A DNA stretch of 64,000 bases. It comes from Bacteroidia bacterium. Its GTDB lineage: Bacteria; Bacteroidota; Bacteroidia; JADZBD01. The stretch covers positions 62,001 to 126,000 of the forward strand of contig JAGVMA010000031.1 of NCBI GenBank assembly GCA_020054095.1, written 5' to 3'. The notes below the pieces were generated by a model. It saw only the letters and a program-made list of their open reading frames with translations, had not been told where the DNA came from and did no database searches. Positions 35,202 through 43,980 of this stretch are shown piece by piece. Made by a program: the position numbers and the translations under genes. Every line of letters begins with the position of its first letter. The first letter of the stretch is position 1.

Positions 35202-36568
35202 AAAGAAAGCCGAAAATATTAATGGTTTACAAATGTCTCGGCTATCCGTTACGCAAAACAGTAGATGAACATTTGTATTCGTTTTTGCGCTATGCCGATG
35301 CAGAGTGTTATTATTTAAAATTAGATATAGGCAAAGACACATTTTATAGCACCGAACCTATTCCTAACTATTTACTCGAAATAGATTTTGACATTATCCT
35401 TTTTCATTATGGATTTATATCAAGCCGCTGGGCCGGACAAGAATGTTATAACAGGGCTTTGCAGCAAGTTTTGCCGTTAAAAAAATCAAAAGCAATTAAA
35501 GCCGTTATGCCTCAGGACGAATACATGGGCTCAAAAAATATATGCCACTTTGTAAACGAAATGAACATTGATATAGTTTTTTCTGTTTCGCCCGAAACTG
35601 AGTGGGAGCAATTGTATGGAGGCATAGCCAATAAAAATGTGAAATTATTTAAAGTGCTTACCGGCTACTTGGATGATGGAGGAATAGCGACTGTAAATAA
35701 TTTCCTGAAAACAGAAAATAAAACAATTGACATTGGATACCGAGCCCGAAACTTGCCCCAGTGGCTCGGCAAGCACGGCTTTTTAAAAACCATTATTGCC
35801 GATGAATTTGAAAAGGTTTTACCAGACTACAAGTTAAACACTGATATTTCTACACGCCCTACCGATACTTTTATGGGTAATGAATGGTATAGGTTTATGG
35901 TGAAGTGCAAATACATGATTGGTGTAGAAGGTGGTGCTACCGTGCACGATCCCGATGGCAGTATTGCTATAAAAGGAAAAGAATATTTACGACAAAATCC
36001 AAATTGTTCGTTTGAAGAAATTGAAGCAGCGTGTTTTCCTAATCTCGATGGTAAGCTGCAGCTCATTGCCATTTCGCCTCGCCATTTGGAAGCATGCGCC
36101 ACACGCACTTGCCAAGTTTTAATTGAAGGAACATATAACGGAATATTAAAAGCCAATGTGCATTACATTCCGTTAAAAGAAGATTTTAGCAATATACACC
36201 AAGTACTTGCCGATATTAAAAACGACAGTAAACGAAAAGAAATTACCGATAATGCTTACCGAGATATTGTGGCATCCGGCAAATATTGCTACCAAAATTT
36301 TGTGAAAGAGGTAATAGACAAATGCCTTGTGCTTGCCACCGATGAATATTTTAACAGGCCAGTTACTTATGGTAAATACTACCGCAAAAATCGGTTTCAG
36401 GATTGGCTTTCGTGGAAAAAAGACTATTTCTGGCATAAAATTTACGACCGCTTACCAACAAAATGGGTGGTGCTTACGCCAACAATAAAACTCATAAAAG
36501 CACTTGGCTTAAAGAATGCTGCCAAGAAAATATATTTCGCCATAACAGGCAAGAAAAAATTTCCCTAA
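35198..36568 (+). CDS. Glycosyltransferase-like protein A of glycan cluster
   Basis: This 456-residue protein seems cytoplasmic; it has no signal peptide. Its N-terminal half is Rossmann-like (KILMVYKCLG start). A central segment (YRFMVKCKYMIGVEGG, DPDGS) and a C-terminal one (ISPRHLEACATRT, EGTYNGIL, KEDFSN) resemble GT-B glycosyltransferases of the CgeB/Glyco_trans_1_2 type. The next gene product has the same motifs in the same order, so they are paralogues. Donor and acceptor are unknown. It overlaps the asnB stop by 4 bases, indicating coupled expression. Confidence 0.65.
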   Translation: MKRKPKILMVYKCLGYPLRKTVDEHLYSFLRYADAECYYLKLDIGKDTFYSTEPIPNYLLEIDFDIILFHYGFISSRWAGQECYNRALQQVLPLKKSKAIKAVMPQDEYMGSKNICHFVNEMNIDIVFSVSPETEWEQLYGGIANKNVKLFKVLTGYLDDGGIATVNNFLKTENKTIDIGYRARNLPQWLGKHGFLKTIIADEFEKVLPDYKLNTDISTRPTDTFMGNEWYRFMVKCKYMIGVEGGATVHDPDGSIAIKGKEYLRQNPNCSFEEIEAACFPNLDGKLQLIAISPRHLEACATRTCQVLIEGTYNGILKANVHYIPLKEDFSNIHQVLADIKNDSKRKEITDNAYRDIVASGKYCYQNFVKEVIDKCLVLATDEYFNRPVTYGKYYRKNRFQDWLSWKKDYFWHKIYDRLPTKWVVLTPTIKLIKALGLKNAAKKIYFAITGKKKFP

Positions 36569-36578
36569 ACCGCAAAAG

Positions 36579-37847
36579 TTGAAGAAAGTAAAAGTTGTTT
36601 TTTTATACTGTTCAGATAAGTTCGATTCCTATTCAATTGACTGGAAAGATGCTTTTCAGAATGCGGAAAATATTGATGGCGTTTTTCTGGACATGTACGA
36701 TTACAAAAAAAATGTAGCTGCTCTAAAAAATGAAATTACAAAAGCAGATTTTATTGTTGCACTACACTCGTCTAATACCAATCCATCTAACATTCGGGTT
36801 TACATGCACTTTGTTTCTGTGCTTTTAACAAGAAAAATACCATTCATCACTTTTGTCGGCAATGAGTACAATATTCCTTTTAGAGGTTGCCGGCTATCCG
36901 AAAAAATAAATTTATTTAAACTGTTAAAGCCCGAAATATTGTGCACGCAATTGCCTCAGCAATCAGCAAAGCTGCTTTATGGTGTTGAGTTACCGAACAC
37001 GCGTATAGCTGAATATCCGCATGCTTTAAACGAAAAGACATTTGTGTGTACCACTAATTACAACTCACGTAAAATTGATGTAGGCATAAAAACCGGACGA
37101 TACGGAAATTATCTAGGTGATTCGGATAGAAATAGAATTATAGATTTCTTCAAAGAAAATTCATATCTGCTAAATTTATCTACTTCCATAGATGCTATAA
37201 AAGTTGACCGCGCAGGATGGGTAAATTTTTTAAACACATGCAAAGCCACAATAGGCAACGAATCGGGAACCAACTATACCGAGCCAAATGACAAAACCGT
37301 TATTGCCATTATGGATTATGTGGTGAATAAATTAAAAATAAAAAAACAACCTTTTTGGTTCAATTGGTTTGAACACGCTTTGTATAACTACAAGCCCATG
37401 CTCAGCTACAAGCTGCTGATGAATATTTACGATTTATTTAACACCAAATTATATTTCATGCGCTTTGCACAATATAATTTATACGCTAAAGTAGCCGATT
37501 ATGATTTCGAGGAAATATTTAAAACATTTTTCAAAAACTATGCTAACCCTATTTCCACGCGTTGTATATCTTCTCGCCATTTTGATGCAATAGGTACTAA
37601 AACTGCTCAGTTGCTTTTTCGCGGAAACTACAACGGAATACTTCGCGCCAACGAGCATTATCTCAGCGTAAACCACGATTTTTCAAATATTAATGATGTG
37701 TTACAAAAATTTAAAGATGAATCGTACATGAACAATATGTTAGATAAAACACATCAATATATTCATGATGCACATTTGTACAAACACAGGGTGGCGCACT
37801 TTTGCAAAAACATATTAAATTCGGATATAAAAGTTAACAGCTTATAA
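36579..37847 (+). CDS. Glycosyltransferase-like protein B of glycan cluster (TTG start)
   Basis: This 422-residue protein is a paralogue of the preceding one: FLNTCKATIGNESG and EPNDKT match the central segment, and SSRHFDAIGTKT, RGNYNGIL and NHDFSN match the C-terminal segment. The frame opens just after the previous stop; the only suitable start is TTG at 36579, directly before the first beta strand (VKVVFLYCS). It is probably a GT-B-type transferase in the cytoplasm with unknown substrates. It is followed by a GT4 gene after 2 bases. Confidence 0.65.
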   Translation: MKKVKVVFLYCSDKFDSYSIDWKDAFQNAENIDGVFLDMYDYKKNVAALKNEITKADFIVALHSSNTNPSNIRVYMHFVSVLLTRKIPFITFVGNEYNIPFRGCRLSEKINLFKLLKPEILCTQLPQQSAKLLYGVELPNTRIAEYPHALNEKTFVCTTNYNSRKIDVGIKTGRYGNYLGDSDRNRIIDFFKENSYLLNLSTSIDAIKVDRAGWVNFLNTCKATIGNESGTNYTEPNDKTVIAIMDYVVNKLKIKKQPFWFNWFEHALYNYKPMLSYKLLMNIYDLFNTKLYFMRFAQYNLYAKVADYDFEEIFKTFFKNYANPISTRCISSRHFDAIGTKTAQLLFRGNYNGILRANEHYLSVNHDFSNINDVLQKFKDESYMNNMLDKTHQYIHDAHLYKHRVAHFCKNILNSDIKVNSL

Positions 37848-37849
37848 CA

Positions 37850-39061
37850 ATGAAATCACTTTTCCTTTTTACCCAATCATTCCCTTACGGAAAAGGAGAA
37901 ACATTTATTGCGGAAGAACTGCCTTACCTTGCAACTAAATTTAAAACCATCTATATTTTTCCCGAAAACTGCTCAGGCGAAATACGCCCGTTGCCGGCAA
38001 ATGCAAACGTGGTAAACGGTTTTTCATTTTTATCAAGAGCCAATTACTCCTTTGTATTTAAAATTAAGTCGGCAATAAAATACTTAACCAGAACAATAAA
38101 ATCTAAAGAATACGGTTATCCACCTTTTAGAAACGCGCTAAGTTATTGGACTCAACGCATGCATAAAGCAGTTCAGTTAAAAAAATTTATGCTAAATAGT
38201 AAATTGAATCCTGCAGATGTGGTAGCTTACACCTATTGGTTAACCGGCTGGGCAGAATGGGTAGCATTGCTGCGAGATAAAAAAGTGGTTTCTAAATTCT
38301 ACAGCAGAGCTCATGGTTTTGATGTGTATGAAACGCAAACAGGTATTAAGTTTTTTGCTTGGCGCGATTATGTTTTATCAAATTGCGATGGCGTTTTTGC
38401 TGTTTCCGAAAATGGCGCAGCTCATTTATCAGCTCGCTATCCGGCACATCTCTCAAAAATTAAAACGGCTTGTTTAGGAGTGAGTGATAATTGCACTGAT
38501 GAAAACCACTCTTCAAACACAGAGCAATTTTTACTTCTCTCTTGCTCATCCACCATCGCATTAAAGCGAGTGGAAAAAATTGTTGATGTAGTCAGCGAAC
38601 TTAAATTTGATTTAAAGTGGGTGCATTTTGGTGATGGACCATTACAGAGTTTGTTGAATGTAAAAGTAAAATCTTTACCTGCAAATATTTCAGTTGAACT
38701 TATGGGCTGGAAAAGCAGCAAAGAAGTAATTCAGTTTTACCACCAAAACAAAGTTGATTTGTTTATAAACCTTAGCACATCTGAAGGTATTCCGGTTTCT
38801 ATTATGGAAGCAATGTCATTCGGCACTCCAGTTATTGCTACAAAAACAGGTGGCGTACCTGAATTAGTAAAACCCGATTTCGGTTTTTTGTTTGATGTAG
38901 ATTTTAAAACCAATGAAATTTCAGAAGCCATTCAGCATTTTTATCTTATGCCCGATAGCGCAAAGCAACAGTACCGGAAACTTGCCAGACAACATTATCT
39001 TGCTAACTTTAGCGCTGCAAAAAACTACACTCATTTTGCCGATATTATATGTGCGGAATAG
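37850..39061 (+). CDS. GT4-family glycosyltransferase
   Basis: The 403-residue protein is a GT-B glycosyltransferase of family GT4. The C-terminal nucleotide-sugar domain has LMGWKSSKEV, then NLSTSEGIPVSIMEAMSFGTPV with the conserved E-x7-E motif, and GGVPELV. The N-terminal acceptor domain begins LFLFTQSFPYGKGETF. It would act on a sugar acceptor at the cytoplasmic membrane face. Its last 13 bases overlap the start of the second asnB gene (39049), which points to translational coupling. Confidence 0.88.
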   Translation: MKSLFLFTQSFPYGKGETFIAEELPYLATKFKTIYIFPENCSGEIRPLPANANVVNGFSFLSRANYSFVFKIKSAIKYLTRTIKSKEYGYPPFRNALSYWTQRMHKAVQLKKFMLNSKLNPADVVAYTYWLTGWAEWVALLRDKKVVSKFYSRAHGFDVYETQTGIKFFAWRDYVLSNCDGVFAVSENGAAHLSARYPAHLSKIKTACLGVSDNCTDENHSSNTEQFLLLSCSSTIALKRVEKIVDVVSELKFDLKWVHFGDGPLQSLLNVKVKSLPANISVELMGWKSSKEVIQFYHQNKVDLFINLSTSEGIPVSIMEAMSFGTPVIATKTGGVPELVKPDFGFLFDVDFKTNEISEAIQHFYLMPDSAKQQYRKLARQHYLANFSAAKNYTHFADIICAE

Positions 39062-40983
39062 CAGGTATTTATAACTTAAATAACAAAGAAGTAAACGCAA
39101 TTAGCAATCAGCTAAATACGATGAACACTATTCAAATTCATCGTGGCCCCGATGGCCAACAAACTTGGCACCACGAAAAAAAGCACATCGGCTTTGGGCA
39201 CGTGCGGCTAAGTATTATTGATTTGTCAACATCGGCTAATCAGCCTATGACTGATGAAGCGGGCAACACAATTTGTTTTAACGGTGAAATATATAATTAC
39301 ATTGAGTTACGTGATGAGCTAAAAGGTTTTTACAGTTTTAAAACATCATCCGACACTGAAGTGATTTTAGCGGCCTATTTAAAGTGGGGGAAAAATTGTG
39401 TGAATCACTTGCGAGGCATGTTCGCATTTGCATTGTGGGATAACAAAACCAGTGAACTTTTTTGCGCTCGTGATAGGTTTGGCATAAAGCCATTTTATTA
39501 CACCACGGTTGGCGATGTGTTTTATTTTGCATCTGAAGCTAAAACACTGATGCCGTTTTTATCGGAGATAAAAACCAATATTAATGCACTAAAAGAATAT
39601 CTTTTTTTTCAACTTTGTATTGGCAACAGCACTTTGTTCGATGGCGTTAAAGAATTACCTCCGGCACATCACATCGCTATTAAAAATGGCGATTTGAAAA
39701 TTGAGCGCTACTGGGAAGTTTATTACAACTTAGATTTTAATCACACTTCCTCATACTTCAATGAAAAACTTAGCGAACTGCTCATTGATTCAATAAAAGT
39801 GCATTGCCGTGCCGATGTTCCCGTTGGCGCTTATGTGAGTGGTGGTTTAGATTCAGGCATTGTGTCATCTGTGGCAGTTGATTATAAAAGTGCCGATGAA
39901 TTTATGGCATTCACCGGTAAGTTTTCAGAAGGTGAATTATACGATGAAAGTTTTTACGCTCGAAAGCTTGCCGAAAAGCGCGGCATGAAATTACACGAGC
40001 AAAATATAACACACACAGATTTTAGTAACTCAATTGATAAAGTAATCTATCACCTCGATTTTCCTGTTGCCGGTCCGGGCTCTTTTCCTCAGTATCATGT
40101 TTCAAAACTGGCAGCAAAGCACCGCAAAGTTGTATTGGGCGGGCAGGGAGGCGATGAAATTTTTGGCGGCTACACACGTTACCTCATTGCTTATTTCGAG
40201 CAATGCATTAAAGGCGCAATTGATGGCACATTAAACACCGGCAATTTTGTCGTTACTTACGAGTCAATCATTCCTAATTTGGTTTCGCTTAAAAATTACA
40301 AACCGCTTATGCGCGATTTTTTCAAACAAGGATTGTTTGATCAAATTGACAAACGATATTTCCGATTAATAAACCGCGCGCCTGATTTAAAAAGCGAAGT
40401 AAAATGGGACGAACTTGGCGGCTATCAACCCTTCGATACATTTGCCGAAATATTTAATGGAAAAAATGTGGGCAAAGAATCCTATTTCGATAAAATGACG
40501 CATTTCGATTTTAAAACTTTATTGCCGGGGCTTTTACAGGTGGAAGATAGAATGAGCATGGCGCATGGATTAGAATCGCGCGTTCCGTTTTTAGACCATC
40601 CCGTTGTGGAATTTGCAGCTACTATGCCTGCTGATATAAAATTTAAAGACGGAACATTAAAAATGATTTTGCTTAACACGATGAAAGATTATTTACCAAT
40701 TGAAATTGTGGAAAGAAAAAACAAAATGGGTTTTCCGGTTCCGTTAAACGATTGGATAGGTAAAGAGTTGAAAGACTTTATAGGCGATATATTTAATTCA
40801 TCGGCAGCCAAAACACGCCCATACTTTAACCACTCCGAAATAGTAAAAGGGTTAAACTCATCAGAAAATAAGTTCGGCAGAAAAGTGTGGGGATTATTAT
40901 CTTTAGAACTTTGGCAAAAACAATTTCACGACCAGCATCATAAATTTAAAAAACAATTAACCCAACAAACCATAACACAATGA
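39049..40983 (+). CDS. AsnB-family glutamine amidotransferase 2
   Basis: This 644-residue paralogue keeps Cys2 (MCGIAG), HRGPDG, an intact FNGEIYN glutamine motif, RDRFGIKPFYY and the SGGLDS ATP-pyrophosphatase loop (264-269). The second loop is GGQGGDEIFGGY rather than the SGxGADE of true asparagine synthetases. It lies between a GT4 gene (13-base overlap) and an SDR gene (4-base overlap), so it is embedded in the glycan operon. I infer an amidotransferase acting on a sugar carboxylate, with asparagine synthesis as an alternative. Confidence 0.9.
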   Translation: MCGIAGIYNLNNKEVNAISNQLNTMNTIQIHRGPDGQQTWHHEKKHIGFGHVRLSIIDLSTSANQPMTDEAGNTICFNGEIYNYIELRDELKGFYSFKTSSDTEVILAAYLKWGKNCVNHLRGMFAFALWDNKTSELFCARDRFGIKPFYYTTVGDVFYFASEAKTLMPFLSEIKTNINALKEYLFFQLCIGNSTLFDGVKELPPAHHIAIKNGDLKIERYWEVYYNLDFNHTSSYFNEKLSELLIDSIKVHCRADVPVGAYVSGGLDSGIVSSVAVDYKSADEFMAFTGKFSEGELYDESFYARKLAEKRGMKLHEQNITHTDFSNSIDKVIYHLDFPVAGPGSFPQYHVSKLAAKHRKVVLGGQGGDEIFGGYTRYLIAYFEQCIKGAIDGTLNTGNFVVTYESIIPNLVSLKNYKPLMRDFFKQGLFDQIDKRYFRLINRAPDLKSEVKWDELGGYQPFDTFAEIFNGKNVGKESYFDKMTHFDFKTLLPGLLQVEDRMSMAHGLESRVPFLDHPVVEFAATMPADIKFKDGTLKMILLNTMKDYLPIEIVERKNKMGFPVPLNDWIGKELKDFIGDIFNSSAAKTRPYFNHSEIVKGLNSSENKFGRKVWGLLSLELWQKQFHDQHHKFKKQLTQQTITQ

Positions 40984-41915
40984 AAGTATTAGTTTCAGGA
41001 GGATGCGGCCAAGTTGGCTCACACGTTGCAGAACTACTATTGCAACGTGGCGACCAAGTGCTCGCAATTGATAATTTAACAACCGGCAGACGCGAACACT
41101 TAGCAAATCACCCAAACTTAAATGTGGTGATTGATACGATTGCAGACAAAACGCTTATAGACAAACTTGTGAGCGAATTTAAACCTGATGTTATTGTACA
41201 CACAGCAGCATCTTATAAAGACCCTAACGATTGGTACAACGATACACTAACCAACTGCGTAGGCGGAAGCAATTTAATTCATGCAGCCAAAACGTATGGC
41301 GTAAAACGATTTATCTATTTTCAAACTGCGCTTTGTTATGGCGTAAAACCATTGCAGCAACCCATTCGCCTCGATCATCCTAAATTTCCTGCAAATAGCA
41401 GCTATGCAATTACAAAAACGGCTAATGAAGATTTTTTAGAAATTTCGGGATTAGATTTTGTAACATTCCGTTTAGCGAATGTAGTGGGCCCAAGAAACGT
41501 GAGCGGCCCGTTACCTATATTTTTCCAACGATTAAAAGATGGCAAAAAATGTTTTGTTACAAATGCCCGCAGAGATTTTGTTTTTGTTATGGACTTAGCA
41601 CGCAACGTAGTTAAAGCTTGCGATGGAGTAGGGAAGGGCGCATACCATTTTTCATCGGGTACCGATGTGGCGATAAAAGAATTATACGATGCAGTGGTAG
41701 AAGCAATGGGCATATCACCCTATCCGGAAGCAGAAATGAAATTAATTGGCGAAGATGATGCGCCATCTATTTTATTAGACCCAAGTCGTACATTTCAAGA
41801 TTTTGGGAAAATAGAATTTACTCCATTAAAACAAACTGTAAAAGCAGCCATTGCCTATTTTCAAGAGCATGGCACATTAGGCGAGTACACACATTTAAAA
41901 ATCGAAAAAAAGTAA
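40980..41915 (+). CDS. NAD-dependent sugar epimerase/dehydratase 1 (extended SDR)
   Basis: The 311-residue extended SDR has the NAD motif SGGCGQVG, DNLTTGRREHL, a catalytic YAITK (Tyr-x3-Lys), GPRNVSGPLPIF and a C-terminal sugar-nucleotide domain. The Thr/Ser partner segment reads FQTALCYG. It is related to GalE/RmlB-type nucleotide-sugar enzymes, most like the epimerases of O-antigen loci; the exact reaction cannot be read from the sequence. It shares layout with the next gene product (FQTALCYG in both), pointing to a duplication. Confidence 0.85.
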   Translation: MKVLVSGGCGQVGSHVAELLLQRGDQVLAIDNLTTGRREHLANHPNLNVVIDTIADKTLIDKLVSEFKPDVIVHTAASYKDPNDWYNDTLTNCVGGSNLIHAAKTYGVKRFIYFQTALCYGVKPLQQPIRLDHPKFPANSSYAITKTANEDFLEISGLDFVTFRLANVVGPRNVSGPLPIFFQRLKDGKKCFVTNARRDFVFVMDLARNVVKACDGVGKGAYHFSSGTDVAIKELYDAVVEAMGISPYPEAEMKLIGEDDAPSILLDPSRTFQDFGKIEFTPLKQTVKAAIAYFQEHGTLGEYTHLKIEKK

Positions 41916-41923
41916 ACTACAAA

Positions 41924-42859
41924 ATGGCGAAACGGATTTTTATTACAGGTGGAGCTGGCTGTTTGGGCACAAGTATCATTGATAAATATTTGCCTTTAGG
42001 TCATCACATTTTTGTACTCGATAATTTTGCAACAGGTAAAAAACAAAATTTACCCGAACACGATAGTTTAAAAATTACAGAAGGTTCTGTTGCTGATGCA
42101 GAATTAGTTACGCGTCTTATAAAAGAATTTGCCCCTGATTTGATTATAAACAGTGCTGCAGCATACAAAGATCCTCAGAACTGGCAAGAGGATGCAGAAA
42201 CCAATGTGGTGGGTGCAATAAATGTTGCAAAAGCGTGCTTGGAAAACGGAGTAAACAAACTCATTAATTTTCAAACCGCACTCTGCTATGGCCGTCCGGA
42301 AAAAACACCTATCCCTATAACAGCTGCCACCAAACCATTTACAAGTTACGGAATATCAAAAACGGCAGGCGAACAGTTTCTTCTAAATTCCGGATTAAAT
42401 GTGATTTCACTTCGCCTTGCAAATATCTGTGGCCCACGTTTGGCGATAGGACCAATTCCTACTTTCTACACACGTCTTCAGCAAAATAAAAATTGCTTTT
42501 GTAGCGATAGCATCCGCGATTTTTTAGATATGGATGATTTCTTGGACATTCTTGACATTGCAATAAATAAAGAAATTCCCACAGGTATATACAATGTATC
42601 AACCGGTGCGGGAAGCTCTATTAAAGATGTATTTGACCAAGTAGTTGCTCATTTAGGAATTAATGCTCCTGAAGTGCCTATCGTTCCGGTGGGTGCCGAT
42701 GATGTGAGAGAAGTAGTACTTGATCCATCACACACTGAAAAAGTATTTTCTTGGAAAGCAAAATTAAATTTTGAGCAAACAATAAAAAGACAATTGCAAT
42801 GGTATGATAAATACGGTGTAACCGATATTTTCAGTCACCTTGCTGCTCCTGCAAAATAA
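41924..42859 (+). CDS. NAD-dependent sugar epimerase/dehydratase 2 (extended SDR)
   Basis: This 311-residue extended SDR has TGGAGCLG, DNFATGKKQNL, FQTALCYG, catalytic YGISK and GPRLAIGPIPTF. It is clearly paralogous to the preceding protein (same length, many shared motifs), so one probably arose by tandem duplication. Two similar SDRs in a row fit successive epimerisation or dehydration steps on one nucleotide sugar, as inferred for Bordetella WbmF-H. It starts 8 bases after its neighbour. Confidence 0.85.
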   Translation: MAKRIFITGGAGCLGTSIIDKYLPLGHHIFVLDNFATGKKQNLPEHDSLKITEGSVADAELVTRLIKEFAPDLIINSAAAYKDPQNWQEDAETNVVGAINVAKACLENGVNKLINFQTALCYGRPEKTPIPITAATKPFTSYGISKTAGEQFLLNSGLNVISLRLANICGPRLAIGPIPTFYTRLQQNKNCFCSDSIRDFLDMDDFLDILDIAINKEIPTGIYNVSTGAGSSIKDVFDQVVAHLGINAPEVPIVPVGADDVREVVLDPSHTEKVFSWKAKLNFEQTIKRQLQWYDKYGVTDIFSHLAAPAK

Positions 42860-42884
42860 CAAACACAAAAAAATAGTTAACAAT

Positions 42885-43928
42885 ATGAATTTTGATAACA
42901 AAAAAGTAGTAGTAGTAGGCGGAGCCGGTTTTGTGGGTTCTAACTTGGTAAAGATGATTTTAAATTCAAGCGAAACTGTTCATGTAATAGCGATTGACAA
43001 TTTAATGTCGGCCGAAGCAGGTAATCTGCCCGATCATAAACGACTTACCTTTTATGCCGGCTCCATTACCGAAACAAGTATTTTACGTCAGCTTACCGAT
43101 GATATTGATTATGTTTTTCATTTAGCAACTTATCACGGCAACCAAAGCTCTATTCACGATCCATTAGAAGACCACGCTAATAATACTTACACCACGCTAC
43201 GATTGTTCGATTGGATCAAAGATTTTAAAAACCTAAAAAAAATAGTTTACTCATCAGCGGGCTGTTCGGTTGCCAAAAAAACTTTTGATGCAGCAGACGA
43301 AACCACAGAAGATGACCCGATAGAAATAAAGCAGGACAGCCCTTATTCCATTTCGAAAATTGTGGGTGAGTTTTATGCCGTATATTATTTTAATCAACAC
43401 AAATTGCCTACCGTGCGAGCCCGTTTCCAAAATGTATATGGACCGGGAGAAGTGCTGGGAGCAGGCCGCTGGCGCGGAACTTACGCTACCGTGTGGCGAA
43501 ACGTAACTCCTACTTTTGTTTACAAGGCTTTAAATAACTTACCCATTCCGCTTGAAAATAGTGGCGTGGCAACTCGCGATTTTATTTATGTGGATGATAT
43601 TTGTAAAGGACTAATTGCTTGTGCTCTTAAGGGCGTGGTTGGCGATGTTTACAACATAGCAAGTGGCAAAGAAACTACCATTGCACAGCTTGCCGAAACA
43701 ATTGTGGAGCTTACCGGAAGCAAATCAAAGATTGAATATTTACCTAAGCGAGCTTGGGATAATTCAGGAAAACGCTACGGTAGTATCAAAAAATCTAAGG
43801 AGGTTTTGGGTTTTGAAGCTAAAGTTGACCACCGCGATGGATTGAAAAAAACAATTGAATGGACTAAAGTCAACATCGATCGAATTAACAAGTGCATTGC
43901 CAAACACGATGTGTTTCAGAAAAAATAA
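42885..43928 (+). CDS. NAD-dependent sugar epimerase/dehydratase 3 (extended SDR)
   Basis: The 347-residue protein starts at ATG 42885 (MNFDNKKVVVVGGAGFVG); a longer frame opening inside the previous gene adds 15 unlikely residues. It has GGAGFVG, HLATYHGNQ, the catalytic YSISK, RFQNVYGPGE and RDFIYVDD, as in UDP-glucose epimerase/dehydratase-like SDRs. It is more distant from the two preceding SDRs than they are from each other. A terminator-like hairpin follows its stop. Confidence 0.85.
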   Translation: MNFDNKKVVVVGGAGFVGSNLVKMILNSSETVHVIAIDNLMSAEAGNLPDHKRLTFYAGSITETSILRQLTDDIDYVFHLATYHGNQSSIHDPLEDHANNTYTTLRLFDWIKDFKNLKKIVYSSAGCSVAKKTFDAADETTEDDPIEIKQDSPYSISKIVGEFYAVYYFNQHKLPTVRARFQNVYGPGEVLGAGRWRGTYATVWRNVTPTFVYKALNNLPIPLENSGVATRDFIYVDDICKGLIACALKGVVGDVYNIASGKETTIAQLAETIVELTGSKSKIEYLPKRAWDNSGKRYGSIKKSKEVLGFEAKVDHRDGLKKTIEWTKVNIDRINKCIAKHDVFQKK

Positions 43929-43948
43929 TTAATCGCGGTTTTATCACT

Positions 43949-43977
43949 AAAGCACTCTATATTTAGGGTGCTTTTTT
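43949..43977 (+). terminator. Terminator hairpin directly before the third asnB
   Basis: An 11-bp stem (AAAGCACTCTA with TAGGGTGCTTT, one G-U pair), a 4-base loop and a T-run end only 3 bases before the ATG at 43981. It may end the upstream operon or act as an attenuator or translation block for the next gene. Confidence 0.8.
43958..43965 (+). promoter_or_regulatory. -7-like element inside the terminator hairpin (TATATTTA)
   Basis: One mismatch from TAnnTTTG, 15 bases before the third asnB ATG. If used, the promoter would overlap the terminator of the upstream transcript. Confidence 0.3.
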
Positions 43978-43980
43978 ATT

